From: RYN-122 sp963761655
GTDB taxonomy: Bacteria > Actinomycetota > Actinomycetes > Mycobacteriales > SCTD01
NCBI GenBank assembly: GCA_963761655.1
Contig: CAVXHI010000010.1
Location: forward strand, 1-64,000
DNA length: 64,000 nt
Reading direction: 5' to 3'
Positions 43,567-53,145 of this stretch are shown here, piece after piece. The position numbers and the translations under genes were made by a program. The notes beneath the pieces are model-generated. The model ran no database searches, was not told the origin of the DNA, and saw only the letters and a list, made by a program, of their open reading frames with translations. Each line of letters starts with the position of its first letter. Position 1 is the stretch's first letter.

Positions 43567-44994
43567 TCAGCTGCCGGGGGTGACCACCCGGGAGGCGAAG
43601 ACGCGCTTGGCGGTGCCGGCCAGGCGGACGACGTAGAAGCCGCTGTTGCCGTCGGTGTACCAGATGTCGCCGGTCGCGCCGTCGTAGGCGGGGGCGGACA
43701 TCGCGAACGCGCCGGACCTCATCGGGTTGAGGCCGGGGGTGTTCGGCTTGTTGAAGTACGCGATCTCGCGCGGGTGCTTCACGTCCTTGATGTCGAACAC
43801 CCGGAGGCCGCTCATGATGAAGCTGCAGGCGAGGACGTTCGGGTCGACGCGGCTCGGCAGCGAGCAGTAGTGGCCCTGGTAGCCCTGGAACTGGTTGCTG
43901 TTGCCCGGGTCCTTCTCGATCGCGCCGCCCTGGACCTTGGCCTGGTTCACGGCCAGGCGCAGCTCGCTGACGACGAACGGCTTCTTGATGTTGTTGATGT
44001 CGATGATCCGGCCGGCACCGATCGAGCTGCCGGAGCCGAACTCGTCGATCTCCATGAGGTACTTCTTGCCCCCGCGGGTGAACGGGACGGCGCTCTGCGG
44101 GGTGCTGACCGAGGGCCAGGTCAGCCGGCTGACCACCGGGACCCGCGGGTTCAGCACGCGGGCCTGGACCTGGCTGACGTCGAGCACGGTCAGGCCGCTG
44201 AAGCCGTCGTCGGAGAGCGCGGCCTGCGACATGTAGAGGGTCTTGCCGTCGTCGGACAGCACCAGGCCGTGGGACTCGTAGTCGGTGCTGGTCCACAGGG
44301 TCTTCGGCACCCGCGGGTCCAGCAGGTCGATGGCCGTGACGGTGCGGAAGTACAGCGAGCCGCTGTAGTAGGTCAGGCCGTCGGGCGCGAACCCGCCCTC
44401 GTGGCCGAGCAGACCGAGGGGCGTGGTGGACAGCAGCTGCGGGGCGCGGCAGTCGGCCTTGACGTCGTAGACGTCGATCACGCCGGGCTGCGTCGTCGGG
44501 TAGGAGAAGACCGCGGCGAGCAGGCCGCGCTTCACGTTGAGGCGCAGCGACTCGTGCGGCGAGGACATCGCAGCCGTCCGCAGCACCGTGGTGAGGACCG
44601 GGCGCTTCGGGTCCTTCATGTCGTACACGTACGTGCCGGGGCCGTCGCCGGTGGGCGCGTCCTTCGGGTAGAGCAGCGTGGTGTCGGCGTAGGCGCACTC
44701 GTGGCCGGCGCGGTCGACGTAGCGCTCGACCCGGTAGCCGCCGCTGACGCCGGTGTGCGCGACCTGGACGGCGTTGCAGGTGTAGCCCTTGGCGTACCGG
44801 CCGGTCTTCACGTCGGCCAGCGGGGCGCGGCCCTGCGTGGTCTCGGGCTGGGACCCGGGGCTGCACGCCGAGGGCGCGACGGTCGGGGTGGGCGGGGGCA
44901 CCGGAGCGGCCGGAGCCGCGAGCGCCACTGCGGCCGTCAGCCCTCCGACCCCGAGCAGGACAGCGGACACGGAGGCACGGCGCAGCAGGGTCAT
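43567..44994 (-). CDS. Secreted LVIVD/YncE-type beta-propeller protein
   Basis: 475 residues with a signal peptide (MTLLRRASVSAVLL, ending near an ALAAPAAP cleavage region) and a repeated propeller fold: blades contain VYDMKDPKRPVL, VIDVYDVKADCRAP, VTAIDLLDPRVPK, LTVLDVSQ and LRVFDIKDVKHPREI. These x-DxxxP repeats match LVIVD-type surface propellers. Several cysteines are present. No enzymatic residues are evident. It interrupts the menaquinone genes on the same strand but has no obvious link to them. Confidence 0.8.
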   Translation of the reverse strand: MTLLRRASVSAVLLGVGGLTAAVALAAPAAPVPPPTPTVAPSACSPGSQPETTQGRAPLADVKTGRYAKGYTCNAVQVAHTGVSGGYRVERYVDRAGHECAYADTTLLYPKDAPTGDGPGTYVYDMKDPKRPVLTTVLRTAAMSSPHESLRLNVKRGLLAAVFSYPTTQPGVIDVYDVKADCRAPQLLSTTPLGLLGHEGGFAPDGLTYYSGSLYFRTVTAIDLLDPRVPKTLWTSTDYESHGLVLSDDGKTLYMSQAALSDDGFSGLTVLDVSQVQARVLNPRVPVVSRLTWPSVSTPQSAVPFTRGGKKYLMEIDEFGSGSSIGAGRIIDINNIKKPFVVSELRLAVNQAKVQGGAIEKDPGNSNQFQGYQGHYCSLPSRVDPNVLACSFIMSGLRVFDIKDVKHPREIAYFNKPNTPGLNPMRSGAFAMSAPAYDGATGDIWYTDGNSGFYVVRLAGTAKRVFASRVVTPGS

Positions 44995-45006
44995 GTGAGC
45001 AGCGTC

Positions 45007-46044
45007 TCAGAACGCCGTTCGGTCCGCACCCCGTTCCCGCAAACTCCGCCGGTCGACCTTGCCGCCCGGCAGCAGCGGCAGGGCCTCGTGCAGCACCAGC
45101 TCCCGCGGCGCCGCCGGTCGTCCGAGCCGCTGCCCGACCCAGTCGCGTGCCTCCGGGAGGGACAGCGCCCCGACGACGTGGGCCACCACCCGCTGCCCCC
45201 ACTCCGCGTCCGGCACCCCGACGACGGCGACCTCCACGACGTGCGGGTGCTCCAGCAGGGCGCGCTCGACCGCCGCCGGGGCGACCTTCTCCCCGCCCGT
45301 CACGACGACGTCGTCCGCCCGCCCGTGCACGACCAGCCGGCCGTCGACCAGGGCCCCGACGTCACCGGTGGTGAACCAGCCGTCGGCGTCGAGGAGGGGG
45401 GCGCCGTCGCGGTAGCCGCTCGCGAGCACCGGCCCCCGCAGGCGGACGCGGCCGGCGACGTCGACGGAGACGCCGTCGAGCGGGACGCCGTCGTAGACGC
45501 AGCCGCCGCTGGTCTCGCTCATGCCGTACGTGCTGACGACGTTGGCGGGGAGCCCGGGCGGAGCAGCCGCGCCCCCGAGCAGGACGGCGTCGAAGTCCTC
45601 GAGGGCGCCGTCGGGGAGGCGGAGCAGCTGGGTCGGGACGAGTGAGGCGTACCGGCAGCCGGAGACGCCGTCGAGGGAGGTCGCGGTGAACGGCCCGGGC
45701 GGCAGCACGACCGGGTCGAGGCCGGCCACGAGCGAGCGCACCAGCACCTGCAGGCCGCCGACGTGGGTCGGGGGGACGGCGAGCAGCCAGCGGCCCGGTC
45801 CCCCGAGGCGGTCGAGGGCCGCGTGCGCGGAGGCGAGCAGGGCGTCGGCGGTCAGCAGGACGCCCTTGGGGACGCCGGTCGAGCCGGACGTCGGGACCAC
45901 GACGGCGACGTCGTCGGGGACGGGGCCCGTGCCGAGGGCGGCGACGACGTGCGGAGCCGGGTCGGTCAGCAGTGCCGGACCGGTGCCGTCGAGGGCGGCC
46001 GCCAGGGTCGCGAGGGTGGGGACGCCCGGCAGCAGCGGACGCAC
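45007..46044 (-). CDS. menE: o-Succinylbenzoate-CoA ligase
   Basis: A 345-residue ANL-superfamily adenylate-forming enzyme. The ATP loop PTSGSTGVPKGV, the STYGMSETSGG motif and the GWFTTGDVG, GEKV and GGKVDRR motifs are present in order. It is somewhat short at the N-terminus, as in other actinobacterial MenE. GTG 46044 overlaps the menB stop by one base (TAGTG). MenE activates o-succinylbenzoate as its CoA thioester for MenB. Confidence 0.9.
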   Translation of the reverse strand: MRPLLPGVPTLATLAAALDGTGPALLTDPAPHVVAALGTGPVPDDVAVVVPTSGSTGVPKGVLLTADALLASAHAALDRLGGPGRWLLAVPPTHVGGLQVLVRSLVAGLDPVVLPPGPFTATSLDGVSGCRYASLVPTQLLRLPDGALEDFDAVLLGGAAAPPGLPANVVSTYGMSETSGGCVYDGVPLDGVSVDVAGRVRLRGPVLASGYRDGAPLLDADGWFTTGDVGALVDGRLVVHGRADDVVVTGGEKVAPAAVERALLEHPHVVEVAVVGVPDAEWGQRVVAHVVGALSLPEARDWVGQRLGRPAAPRELVLHEALPLLPGGKVDRRSLRERGADRTAF

Positions 46045-46952
46045 TAGAAGTAGTAGGGGTAGGGGCCCCAGTCGGGGTCGCGCTTCTCCAGGAAGGCGTC
46101 GCGGCCCTCGACGGCCTCGTCGGTCATGTACGCCAGGCGGGTCGCCTCGCCCGCGAACACCTGCTGGCCGACCATCCCGTCGTCCACCGCGTTGAAGGCG
46201 TACTTGAGCATCCGCTGCGCGGTCGGGCTCTTGCGCACGACGGCCTGGGCCCACTCGATCGCCGTGGACTCCAGCAGAGCGTGGTCGACGACCTCGTTGA
46301 CCGCCCCCATCCGCTGCATCTGCTCGGCGGTGTACTCGCGGCCCAGGAAGAAGATCTCGCGGGCGTTCTTCTGCCCGACCATCCGCGCCAGGTACGCCGA
46401 CCCGTACCCGCCGTCGAAGCTCCCGACGTCAGCGTCGGTCTGCTTGAACCGGGCGTGCTCGCGGCTGGCGATCGTGAGGTCGCAGACGACGTGGAGGCTG
46501 TGCCCGCCGCCGGCCGCCCAGCCCGGCACCACGCAGAGGACGACCTTGGGCATCATCCGGATCAGGCGCTGCACCTCGAGGATGTGCAGGCGGCCGGCAC
46601 GAGCCGGGTCGACCTCCAGCGCGTCGGTCGCGTAGCGGTACCCGTCGCGGCCGCGGATCCGCTGGTCGCCGCCGGAGCAGAACGCCCAGCCGCCGTCCTT
46701 CGGCGACGGGCCGTTGCCGGTGAGGATCACCGCGCCGACGTCGGGCGACATCCGCGCGTGGTCCAGGCACCGGTACAGCTCGTCCACCGTGCCGGGGCGG
46801 AACGCGTTGCGGACCTCGGGGCGGTCGAACGCGATCCGCACGACCCCGCCGTCGCGTCCGGGGGCGGTCGAGCGGTGGTAGGTGGTGTCCTGCAGGTCGA
46901 ACCCGGGGACCTCGGTCCACTGCGCGGGGTCGAAGATCTCGCTCACGGTCAC
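46044..46952 (-). CDS. menB: 1,4-dihydroxy-2-naphthoyl-CoA synthase
   Basis: A 302-residue crotonase-fold enzyme. CSGGDQ and GWAAGGGHSLHVVCDLTIASR form the oxyanion hole and CoA site, and GSFDGGYGS and the C-terminal DPDWGPYPYYF are characteristic of MenB. It closes the second naphthoate ring by Dieckmann-type condensation. The gene is divergent from menC, whose start lies 24 bases away. Confidence 0.96.
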   Translation of the reverse strand: MTVSEIFDPAQWTEVPGFDLQDTTYHRSTAPGRDGGVVRIAFDRPEVRNAFRPGTVDELYRCLDHARMSPDVGAVILTGNGPSPKDGGWAFCSGGDQRIRGRDGYRYATDALEVDPARAGRLHILEVQRLIRMMPKVVLCVVPGWAAGGGHSLHVVCDLTIASREHARFKQTDADVGSFDGGYGSAYLARMVGQKNAREIFFLGREYTAEQMQRMGAVNEVVDHALLESTAIEWAQAVVRKSPTAQRMLKYAFNAVDDGMVGQQVFAGEATRLAYMTDEAVEGRDAFLEKRDPDWGPYPYYF

Positions 46953-46976
46953 GACCCGACCCTAGGAGGTGCCTGC

Positions 46977-47933
46977 GTGGAGGTGCACGTCGTCGCCGTG
47001 CCGATGCGGGTGCCCTTCCGCGGCGTCACCACGCGCGAGGTCGCGCTGCTGCGCGGACCGGCGGGCTGGGGCGAGTTCGGGCCGTTCCTCGAGTACGACG
47101 ACGCCGAGGCGTCCCGCTGGCTGGCCGCCGCCCGGGAGGCCTGCACGACGCCGCCCCCCGCCCCCGTCCGCGGCAGCGTGCCCGTGAACGCCACCGTCCC
47201 CGCCGTGGCGCCGGACCGGGTGCCCGAGGTGCTCGCCCGCTTCCCCGGCTGCACGACCGCGAAGGTCAAGGTCGCCGAGGGGGGCCAGCGCCTCGCCGAC
47301 GACGTCGACCGGGTGGCCGCCGTCCGGAGCGCCCTCGGGCCGCAGGGCCGGATCCGGGTGGACGCCAACGGCGGCTGGTCGGTCGCCCAGGCCCGGCGCG
47401 CCCTCGGGGCCCTGGCGCCGTACGGCCTGGAGTACGCCGAGCAGCCCTGCACGACGGTGGAGGAGCTCAGCAGCCTGCGGCTCGCCCTGGCCCGGGTGCG
47501 GGTGGACGTGCTGGTCGCCGCCGACGAGAGCGTCCGCAAGGCCGAGGACCCGCTCGCGGTCGCGCTGGCCGGGGCGGCCGACGTCGTCGTGCTCAAGGTG
47601 GCGCCGCTCGGCGGGGTGGCGAGGGCGCTCGAGGTGGCCCAGCAGTGCGGGCTGCCGGTGGTGGTCTCGTCCGCGCTCGACACCTCGGTGGGCATCCGGG
47701 CCGGGGTCGCCCTCGCCGCGGCCCTGCCCGACCTGCCCTACGCCTGCGGCCTGGCCACCACCGGCCTGTTCACCTCGGACGTCGCCTCCTACGAGGTGGC
47801 GGACGGCGCTCTCGAGGTGCGGCCGGTCGAGCCCGACCCGGAGCGGCTGGCGGCCCTGGCGGCGCCCCCGGACCGGCAGGAGTGGTGGCGCGCGCGGATC
47901 ACCCGCTGCGAACGCTTCATCGACGGCCCGTAG
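46977..47933 (+). CDS. menC: o-Succinylbenzoate synthase
   Basis: A 318-residue enolase-superfamily enzyme. The KxK catalytic pair is in AKVKVAE, the metal ligands are in RVDANGGW, YAEQPC and AADES, and the second catalytic Lys is in VLKVAPLGG. GTG 46977 is preceded by a perfect AGGAGGT at 46964-46970. It dehydrates SHCHC to o-succinylbenzoate. It is read away from menB-menE; the short intergenic region holds both promoters. Confidence 0.92.
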   Translation: MEVHVVAVPMRVPFRGVTTREVALLRGPAGWGEFGPFLEYDDAEASRWLAAAREACTTPPPAPVRGSVPVNATVPAVAPDRVPEVLARFPGCTTAKVKVAEGGQRLADDVDRVAAVRSALGPQGRIRVDANGGWSVAQARRALGALAPYGLEYAEQPCTTVEELSSLRLALARVRVDVLVAADESVRKAEDPLAVALAGAADVVVLKVAPLGGVARALEVAQQCGLPVVVSSALDTSVGIRAGVALAAALPDLPYACGLATTGLFTSDVASYEVADGALEVRPVEPDPERLAALAAPPDRQEWWRARITRCERFIDGP

Positions 47934-47949
47934 CGGACGACGAGGGAGC

Positions 47950-49401
47950 ATGTCCTCCGCCCCCCAGCTCGCCCAGCTGGCCCGCCTCGCCGCCGGGGAC
48001 CCGCAGACCGCGCTCGTCACCCTGCTGCGGCTGGCCTGCGAGCAGCTGGGCATGGAGCGGGCCGTGCTCGGCCGGATCTCGGGCGGGACCCACACGATCC
48101 ACCTGTCGGTGCACGTCACCGAGGGCCGCGCGCCCGAGCTCGAGGGCGACCACCCCGCCGGCACGACCTGGTGCTCCCGGGTGCCGTCCGACCGTCCGCT
48201 CGTGGTCCGCGACGACGCCGGGCCGGCGCTCGCGTCCGCCCTGGACCTGCGCTGCTACGCCGGCACGGTCGTGCGGGCGGTCGACGGCCGCGAGCTCGGT
48301 GTCCTCGGCGTCGCCTCCAGCACGCCCGTCACCCGCCTCGACGACCGCGACCTCGGCGTCCTCGAGGCCCTCGCCGAGGTCGTGGGCGAGCTGTACCCCG
48401 CCCTGCTGCGCCCCCCGACCTCCGCCGTGCCCGCGCCGCGCCGCCCCACCGACCTCGGCGGACTGGCCGACGTCGTCACCGCCGCCCCGGACCTCGAGGG
48501 GCTGACCCGGCCGCTGCTGGACGCCCTGCACGAGATGAGCGGCATCGCCTCGACCTACCTGACCGTCGTGCACGAGGAGCAGGACGAGCAGGAGATCCGC
48601 TTCTCGCACAACACCAAGGACGGCTTCGCGCTCCCCGAGGGCCTGCACGTGCCGTGGGGCGACACCCTGTGCAAGCGCGCGCTCGACGAGGGCCGGGCCT
48701 GCACCACCGACGTCCCCGCGGTCTGGGGCGACAGCGAGGCGGCCGCCGCGCTCGGGATCGTCACCTACGTCTCCGTGCCGGTGCGGCTGTCCGACGGCCA
48801 GGTGTGGGGCACGCTCTGCGGCGCCGACGACGTCGCCCACTCCGACGCCGCCGACCACCTCCCGACCCTCAGCCTGTTCGCCCGGCTCATCGCCGGCGAG
48901 GTCGAGCGCAACGCCGTCGTGGACCGCGAGCGGGCGCGGGCGGCCCAGGCCCGCCAGGACGCCGACACCGACGTGCTCACGGGCTGCACCACGCGGCGCA
49001 CGGTCGCGCTCTGGCTGTTCGCGGCCCAGGCCGCCTGCACCCCGGACGAGGTCGTGGCGCTGACCTACGTCGACGTGAACTCCTTCAAGCAGGTCAACGA
49101 CACCCTCGGGCACGCCACCGGTGACGCCGTCCTCGCCGAGCTCGGCACGCGGCTGCGCACCGTGGCCCGCGACGGCGACCTGGTGGCCCGGCTCGGCGGG
49201 GACGAGTTCGTCGTCGCCGCCCGGCTCCCCCGCACGGCGGCCGCAGGTCTGCTCCGCCGGGTCCGCGACGCCGGCCGCTTCCGCCTCCCCGACGGGCCCG
49301 AGGTCGCCTGCGCCACCGGCATGGCGACCTCCGACGACGGCCCCGACCTGCTCGGCGCCGCCGACGTCGCGATGTACCGGGACAAGCCGCTGCCGCGCTG
49401 A
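47950..49401 (+). CDS. GAF-GAF-GGDEF diguanylate cyclase
   Basis: This 483-residue protein has two GAF-type sensor domains (about residues 15-150 and 178-325) and a C-terminal GGDEF domain (about 335-480). The active-site loop GGDEF is intact, and RDGD five residues upstream matches the RxxD inhibitory site, so it should make cyclic di-GMP and be feedback-inhibited. There is no membrane helix, so it should be a cytoplasmic sensor; the GAF ligands are unknown. It lies between menC and menD on the same strand. Confidence 0.88.
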   Translation: MSSAPQLAQLARLAAGDPQTALVTLLRLACEQLGMERAVLGRISGGTHTIHLSVHVTEGRAPELEGDHPAGTTWCSRVPSDRPLVVRDDAGPALASALDLRCYAGTVVRAVDGRELGVLGVASSTPVTRLDDRDLGVLEALAEVVGELYPALLRPPTSAVPAPRRPTDLGGLADVVTAAPDLEGLTRPLLDALHEMSGIASTYLTVVHEEQDEQEIRFSHNTKDGFALPEGLHVPWGDTLCKRALDEGRACTTDVPAVWGDSEAAAALGIVTYVSVPVRLSDGQVWGTLCGADDVAHSDAADHLPTLSLFARLIAGEVERNAVVDRERARAAQARQDADTDVLTGCTTRRTVALWLFAAQAACTPDEVVALTYVDVNSFKQVNDTLGHATGDAVLAELGTRLRTVARDGDLVARLGGDEFVVAARLPRTAAAGLLRRVRDAGRFRLPDGPEVACATGMATSDDGPDLLGAADVAMYRDKPLPR

Positions 49402-49418
49402 CGCACCAGACTGGGGCG

Positions 49419-51039
49419 GTGAACCCCTCGACCGCGCTGGCCCGGGTGCTCGTCGACGAGCTGGTCCGCGGCGGGGTCCGCGACGCCGTGCTCTCCCCCG
49501 GGTCGCGGTCGGCCCCCCTGGCCTTCGCCCTGCACGACGCCGACTGCGAGGGGCGGCTGCGGCTGCACGTGCGGATCGACGAGCGCTCCGCGGGGTTCCT
49601 CGCCGTCGGGCTGGCCAAGGCCTCGGGGCGGCCGGTGCCGGTCGTGACGACGTCGGGCACGGCGGTCGCCGAGCTGCACCCGGCGGTCCTCGAGGCGTCG
49701 CACAGCGGGGCCGGCCTCGTGGTGCTGTCGGCCGACCGGCCGCCGGAGCTGCGCGGCGCGGGCGCGAACCAGACGGTCGACCAGCTGGGCCTGTTCGGCG
49801 GGGCGGTCCGGCTGTTCACCGAGCTCGGCGTGCCGGAGCAGCGCTCCGGCCAGAACGCGTACTGGCGCTCGCAGGTCTGCCGGGTGCTCGCCGCGGCCAC
49901 GACCGGGCCCGTGCAGGTCAACGTCGCCCTGCGCGACCCCCTGGTGCCGACGGACGGCGACTGGCCGGAGCCCCTGTCCGGGCGTCCCGGCGGCGCTCCG
50001 TGGACCCTGCTCGTCCCGCCGCTCGCTGCGGCTCCCCCGCCCGACGACCTCCCCGCCCGGACCGTCGTCGTCCTGGGCGACGGGCCCCCCGGTCCGGCCG
50101 CGGCGGCCCAGGCGCTGGCCGCTCTTCGCGGGTGGCCGGTGGTCGCGGAGCCGTCGTCGTCGGCGGTGCCTGACGGGGTCGTGGTCGCGCCCGAGCTCGT
50201 CCTGGGCGCGGGGGTGCTGCCCGCGCCCGAGCGGGTGCTCGTCGTCGGGCGGCCGACCCTGTCGCGGGCCGTCGGGCGGCTGTGCGCGAGCGCCCCCTGC
50301 GACGTCGTCGCGTCGGGAGCGTCATGGCCCGACGCCGGACGCCGGGCCGACCGGGTGCTGCCCGCCGTCCCGTCGCCGGCCGGGGGCGACGTCGACCCGT
50401 CGTGGGGCGCGGCCTGGCAGCGGCGCGTCCGACGCCGCCGCACAGGTGCTCGCCGGGATCGACGGGCTGGTCGAGCCCGCGGTCGCCCGCGAGGTGCTCG
50501 CCGCCGCCGACGGCCTGCTGGTGGTGGGCTCGTCGAAGCCGGTCCGCGACCTGTTCCTGTGGCCGCCGCACCCCGGCGTGCTGGCCAACCGCGGGGTCGC
50601 CGGCATCGACGGCGTGGTCTCGACGGCGGTCGGAGCGGCGCTGGCCACCCCGGGCCAGGCCTACGCGCTGCTCGGCGACCTGACCTTCCTGCACGACGCC
50701 AACGGCCTGGTCCTCGGCCCGGACGAGCCGCGCCCCGACCTGTGCCTGGTGGTGGTCAGCAACGACGGCGGCGCCATCTTCGGCACCCTCGAGCAGGGCG
50801 GCGAGGGGCACGAGGCCGCCTTCGAGCGGGTCTTCGGGACGCCGCACGGCGTGGACCTGGGCGCGCTGTGCGCCGCGACCCGCACCCCGCACACCGCCCC
50901 GACGACGCTCGAGGAGCTGCGTGCGGCGCTGCGGCCCGCCCCCGGCCTCCGGGTGGTCGAGGTGCGCACCGACCGGCACGCCGCCGTCGCCCTGCACGCT
51001 CGCCTCGGGCAGGAGGTCGCGGCCGCCCTGCAACCGTGA
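49419..51039 (+). CDS. menD: 2-succinyl-5-enolpyruvyl-6-hydroxy-3-cyclohexene-1-carboxylate synthase, frameshifted
   Basis: A thiamine diphosphate enzyme of the menaquinone pathway. From GTG 49419 the N-terminal part is typical (DAVLSPGSRSAPLA, RIDERSAGFLAVGLAKASG, TTSGTAVAELHPAVLEA, LSADRPPELRGAGANQT). At WGAAWQR the frame becomes Arg-rich; the next frame resumes with ASDAAAQVLAGIDG and carries the GDLTFLHDANGL and SNDGGAIFGTLEQG cofactor-binding end. One extra base at about 50424 explains both. Corrected length is about 539 residues, normal for MenD, so the enzyme is probably functional. Confidence 0.92.
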
Positions 51040-51057
51040 GGCCCTCCCGCGCGTGTC

Positions 51058-51180
51058 TCTCGCTGCGAGACCGGCCGGCCGGTCGGCACGGTCAAGACCG
51101 ACCTGTCCCGCGGCCGGGCGATGCTGGCCCGGCTGCTCCGCACCGACGCCCCCAGCCACGAGGTCGTGCTCGATGCCTGA
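51058..51180 (+). pseudogene. Remnant of an ECF sigma factor (region 4.2 end only)
   Basis: In the frame ending with the TGA at 51178-51180, about 40 codons read RCETGRPVGTVKTDLSRGRAML and ARLLRTD, the C-terminal end of an ECF sigma factor. Everything upstream of the helix-turn-helix is missing: menD ends at 51039. The stop overlaps the ATG of the next gene (51173) by 8 bases, exactly as in intact sigma/anti-sigma pairs of this window. Confidence 0.7.
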
Positions 51181-51578
51181 CGCCCTGCACGCGCTCCTCA
51201 ACGCCGAGGCCGACCGGCTGGTGGCCGGGGAGCAGGTGCCGCCCGTCCCGGTGCTCCCCCGCCGGTCCCGCGCCTGGGCGCCGCTGGCCGCGGCCGCCTC
51301 GGTGGGAGCCCTCGTGCTGCTCGTGCAGGCCGTCGACCGGCCGGCGCCCGCTCGCCCCGCGGTCCGGCCCGTCCCCACGGCCGTCACGCCCGTCGTCCCG
51401 CCCGATGTCGTGCGCACCCGGCTGGGCGCGCGCGCCGGGCGAGCAGACCCTCAGCGGCAGCGCTCCCGCGGGCACCGTGCGGGTGCGCCTGCGCAGCGCC
51501 GACACCGCCGCCCTCGAGGTCCCGGCCTTCGACGCCGGCCCGCGCTGGGAGGGCCGCGCGCACTTCGCCGCCGACTAG
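51173..51578 (+). pseudogene. Decayed anti-sigma-like membrane protein
   Basis: ATG 51173 opens a protein with a short cytoplasmic head (MPDALHALLNAEADRLVAG), one helix (WAPLAAAASVGALVLLVQ) and an outside part. The frame shifts at about 51437 and resumes as GEQTLSGSAPAGTVRVRLRS, ending with TAG at 51576. The head-helix-tail layout matches the anti-sigma genes nearby. With its sigma partner reduced to a stub, this locus is probably non-functional. Confidence 0.6.
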
Positions 51579-51599
51579 CCCTCGCGGGGCCACACGACC

Positions 51600-51848
51600 G
51601 TGACGGCGCTGTCGGCGTCGGGCGACGTCCTGGCCACGACGCTCGCCCGCGGGATGGACCTGCACGCCTTCGACGAGGACGTCCTCGAGCAGGTCGCGTC
51701 GTGCCTCGAGCGGCAGGGGGTGACTGTCGTCCGGCACCCGCAGCCGGCGGGCGGCCCGGCGTACGAGTACCGCTACGGGGCCGTGGGCCCGGCGCGGGGC
51801 CAGCGGCTCGCCGACCGGTGCGAGGACGCCGCGACCGGGCAGCGGTAG
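51600..51848 (+). CDS. Short reading frame, probably the detached C-terminus of the decayed gene upstream
   Basis: An 82-residue frame from GTG 51600 (TALSASGDVLATTLARGMDLHAF and so on). It is in the same frame as the end of the decayed anti-sigma-like gene and follows its TAG after only seven codons. It may therefore be the same ancestral protein beyond a nonsense codon rather than an independent gene. No family is recognised. Confidence 0.35.
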   Translation: MTALSASGDVLATTLARGMDLHAFDEDVLEQVASCLERQGVTVVRHPQPAGGPAYEYRYGAVGPARGQRLADRCEDAATGQR

Positions 51849-53090
51849 CTACGGCTCCAGGGCGTCGCGCATGGGGACGAGCTTGGCCAGCGTCTCGGCC
51901 AGCTCGTCCTCGGGGCTGCTGCCCGCCACGATCCCGCAGCCGGCGAACAGCCGCAGCCGCGACGGGTCGGCCGGGTCGACCTCGGCGCACCGCAGGGCGA
52001 GGCCCCACTCGCCGTCGCCCCGCGCGTCCAGCCAGCCGACGGGGCCGGCGTAGCGGCCGCGGTCCAGCCCCTCGACCTCGGTGATGAGCGCCAGCGCCGT
52101 GGCGGTCGGTGTCCCGCAGACCGCCGCCGGAGGGTGCAGCGAGGCCACCAGGCCGAGCGACGTCGACCCGTCGACGACGGTGCCGCGGACGTCGGTGGCC
52201 AGGTGCATGACGTTCGGCAGGTCGAGGACGAACGGCGACGACGGCACCTCGACCTCGGAGCAGTGCTGCGCCAGGGCGTCGGCGACCGAGCGGACGCCGT
52301 AACCGTGCTCCTCGACCTCCTTGATGGAGCGCTCGAGGGCGTCGCTCTTGCGGCGGTCCTTGTTGAGGTCGCCGCTGCGGCGCAGGGTCCCGGCGAGCAC
52401 GCGGCTGGTGGCCACGCCGTCGACCAGGCGGACGAGCATCTCGGGCGTCGCGCCCAGCAGGCCGTCGACGCTGAACGTCCAGCAGGCCGGGTACCCGCGG
52501 GCCAGCCGGCGCAGCGGCCAGCGCAGGTCGAGCGGGCCGTCCGACCGGGCCTCGAGGTCGCGGGCCAGGACCACCTTGTCGAGCTCGCCCGCCCGGATGC
52601 GGTCGACCGCGGCGGCGACCACCTGCACCCACTCGGCCCCGCTGCGGGTCCCCTCGGCGAAGCGCACCGGGCCCGGGGGCCGGGCCGGCGTCCGCTCGAG
52701 CTCCGCGGTGACGTCGCCGACGGTGGTGACCCACCACCGGCCGCCCTGCGCCCCGACCAGCACCTGCGGCACCACGAGCACCGACGACGACCGGGCCGGG
52801 TCGAACGCGAAGGACCCGAAGGCGACCAGGCCGCTGCCGGGCAGCCCGACCTCGTCCTCGACCGCCGCCCCGGCGACGACGCCGTCCCACCACTCCTGCG
52901 CCCGGGGGAAGGGGTCGCCCCCGCCGGCCGGCAGCACGAGCCGGGCCGCCTCGCCCCAGCCGACCAGGCCGTCGCCCTCGCGGGTCCACGCCAGCCCGCC
53001 GTGCTCGGGCAGCAGGTCGAGCAGCGGCCCCGGGTCCTCGACCGGCACGCTGCGGACCGCGAGCAGTCCGAGGGCCGGCGCGGTGGTCAC
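51849..53090 (-). CDS. menF: Isochorismate synthase
   Basis: A 413-residue chorismate-binding enzyme (MST family). The C-terminal core shows KVVLARDLEA, FSVDGLLGATPEMLVR, SRVLAGTLRRS, HLATDVRG, LHPPAAVCGTP and FAGCGIVAGSSPEDE, which hold the Mg and chorismate ligands. In this context it supplies isochorismate for MenD; a siderophore EntC role is less likely, since no siderophore genes are near. It starts with GTG 53090 and is divergent from the wax ester synthase. Confidence 0.9.
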   Translation of the reverse strand: MTTAPALGLLAVRSVPVEDPGPLLDLLPEHGGLAWTREGDGLVGWGEAARLVLPAGGGDPFPRAQEWWDGVVAGAAVEDEVGLPGSGLVAFGSFAFDPARSSSVLVVPQVLVGAQGGRWWVTTVGDVTAELERTPARPPGPVRFAEGTRSGAEWVQVVAAAVDRIRAGELDKVVLARDLEARSDGPLDLRWPLRRLARGYPACWTFSVDGLLGATPEMLVRLVDGVATSRVLAGTLRRSGDLNKDRRKSDALERSIKEVEEHGYGVRSVADALAQHCSEVEVPSSPFVLDLPNVMHLATDVRGTVVDGSTSLGLVASLHPPAAVCGTPTATALALITEVEGLDRGRYAGPVGWLDARGDGEWGLALRCAEVDPADPSRLRLFAGCGIVAGSSPEDELAETLAKLVPMRDALEP

Positions 53091-53145
53091 GGGCTCAGCG
53101 TAGGCAGCGCGGGGCCTGCCCGCAGTCCACGATCACGACGAGGTG

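Noticed and set aside
51849..53090. Siderophore-type isochorismate synthase (EntC)
   Set aside because: No siderophore genes are near, while menA, menB, menC, menD and menE all are.
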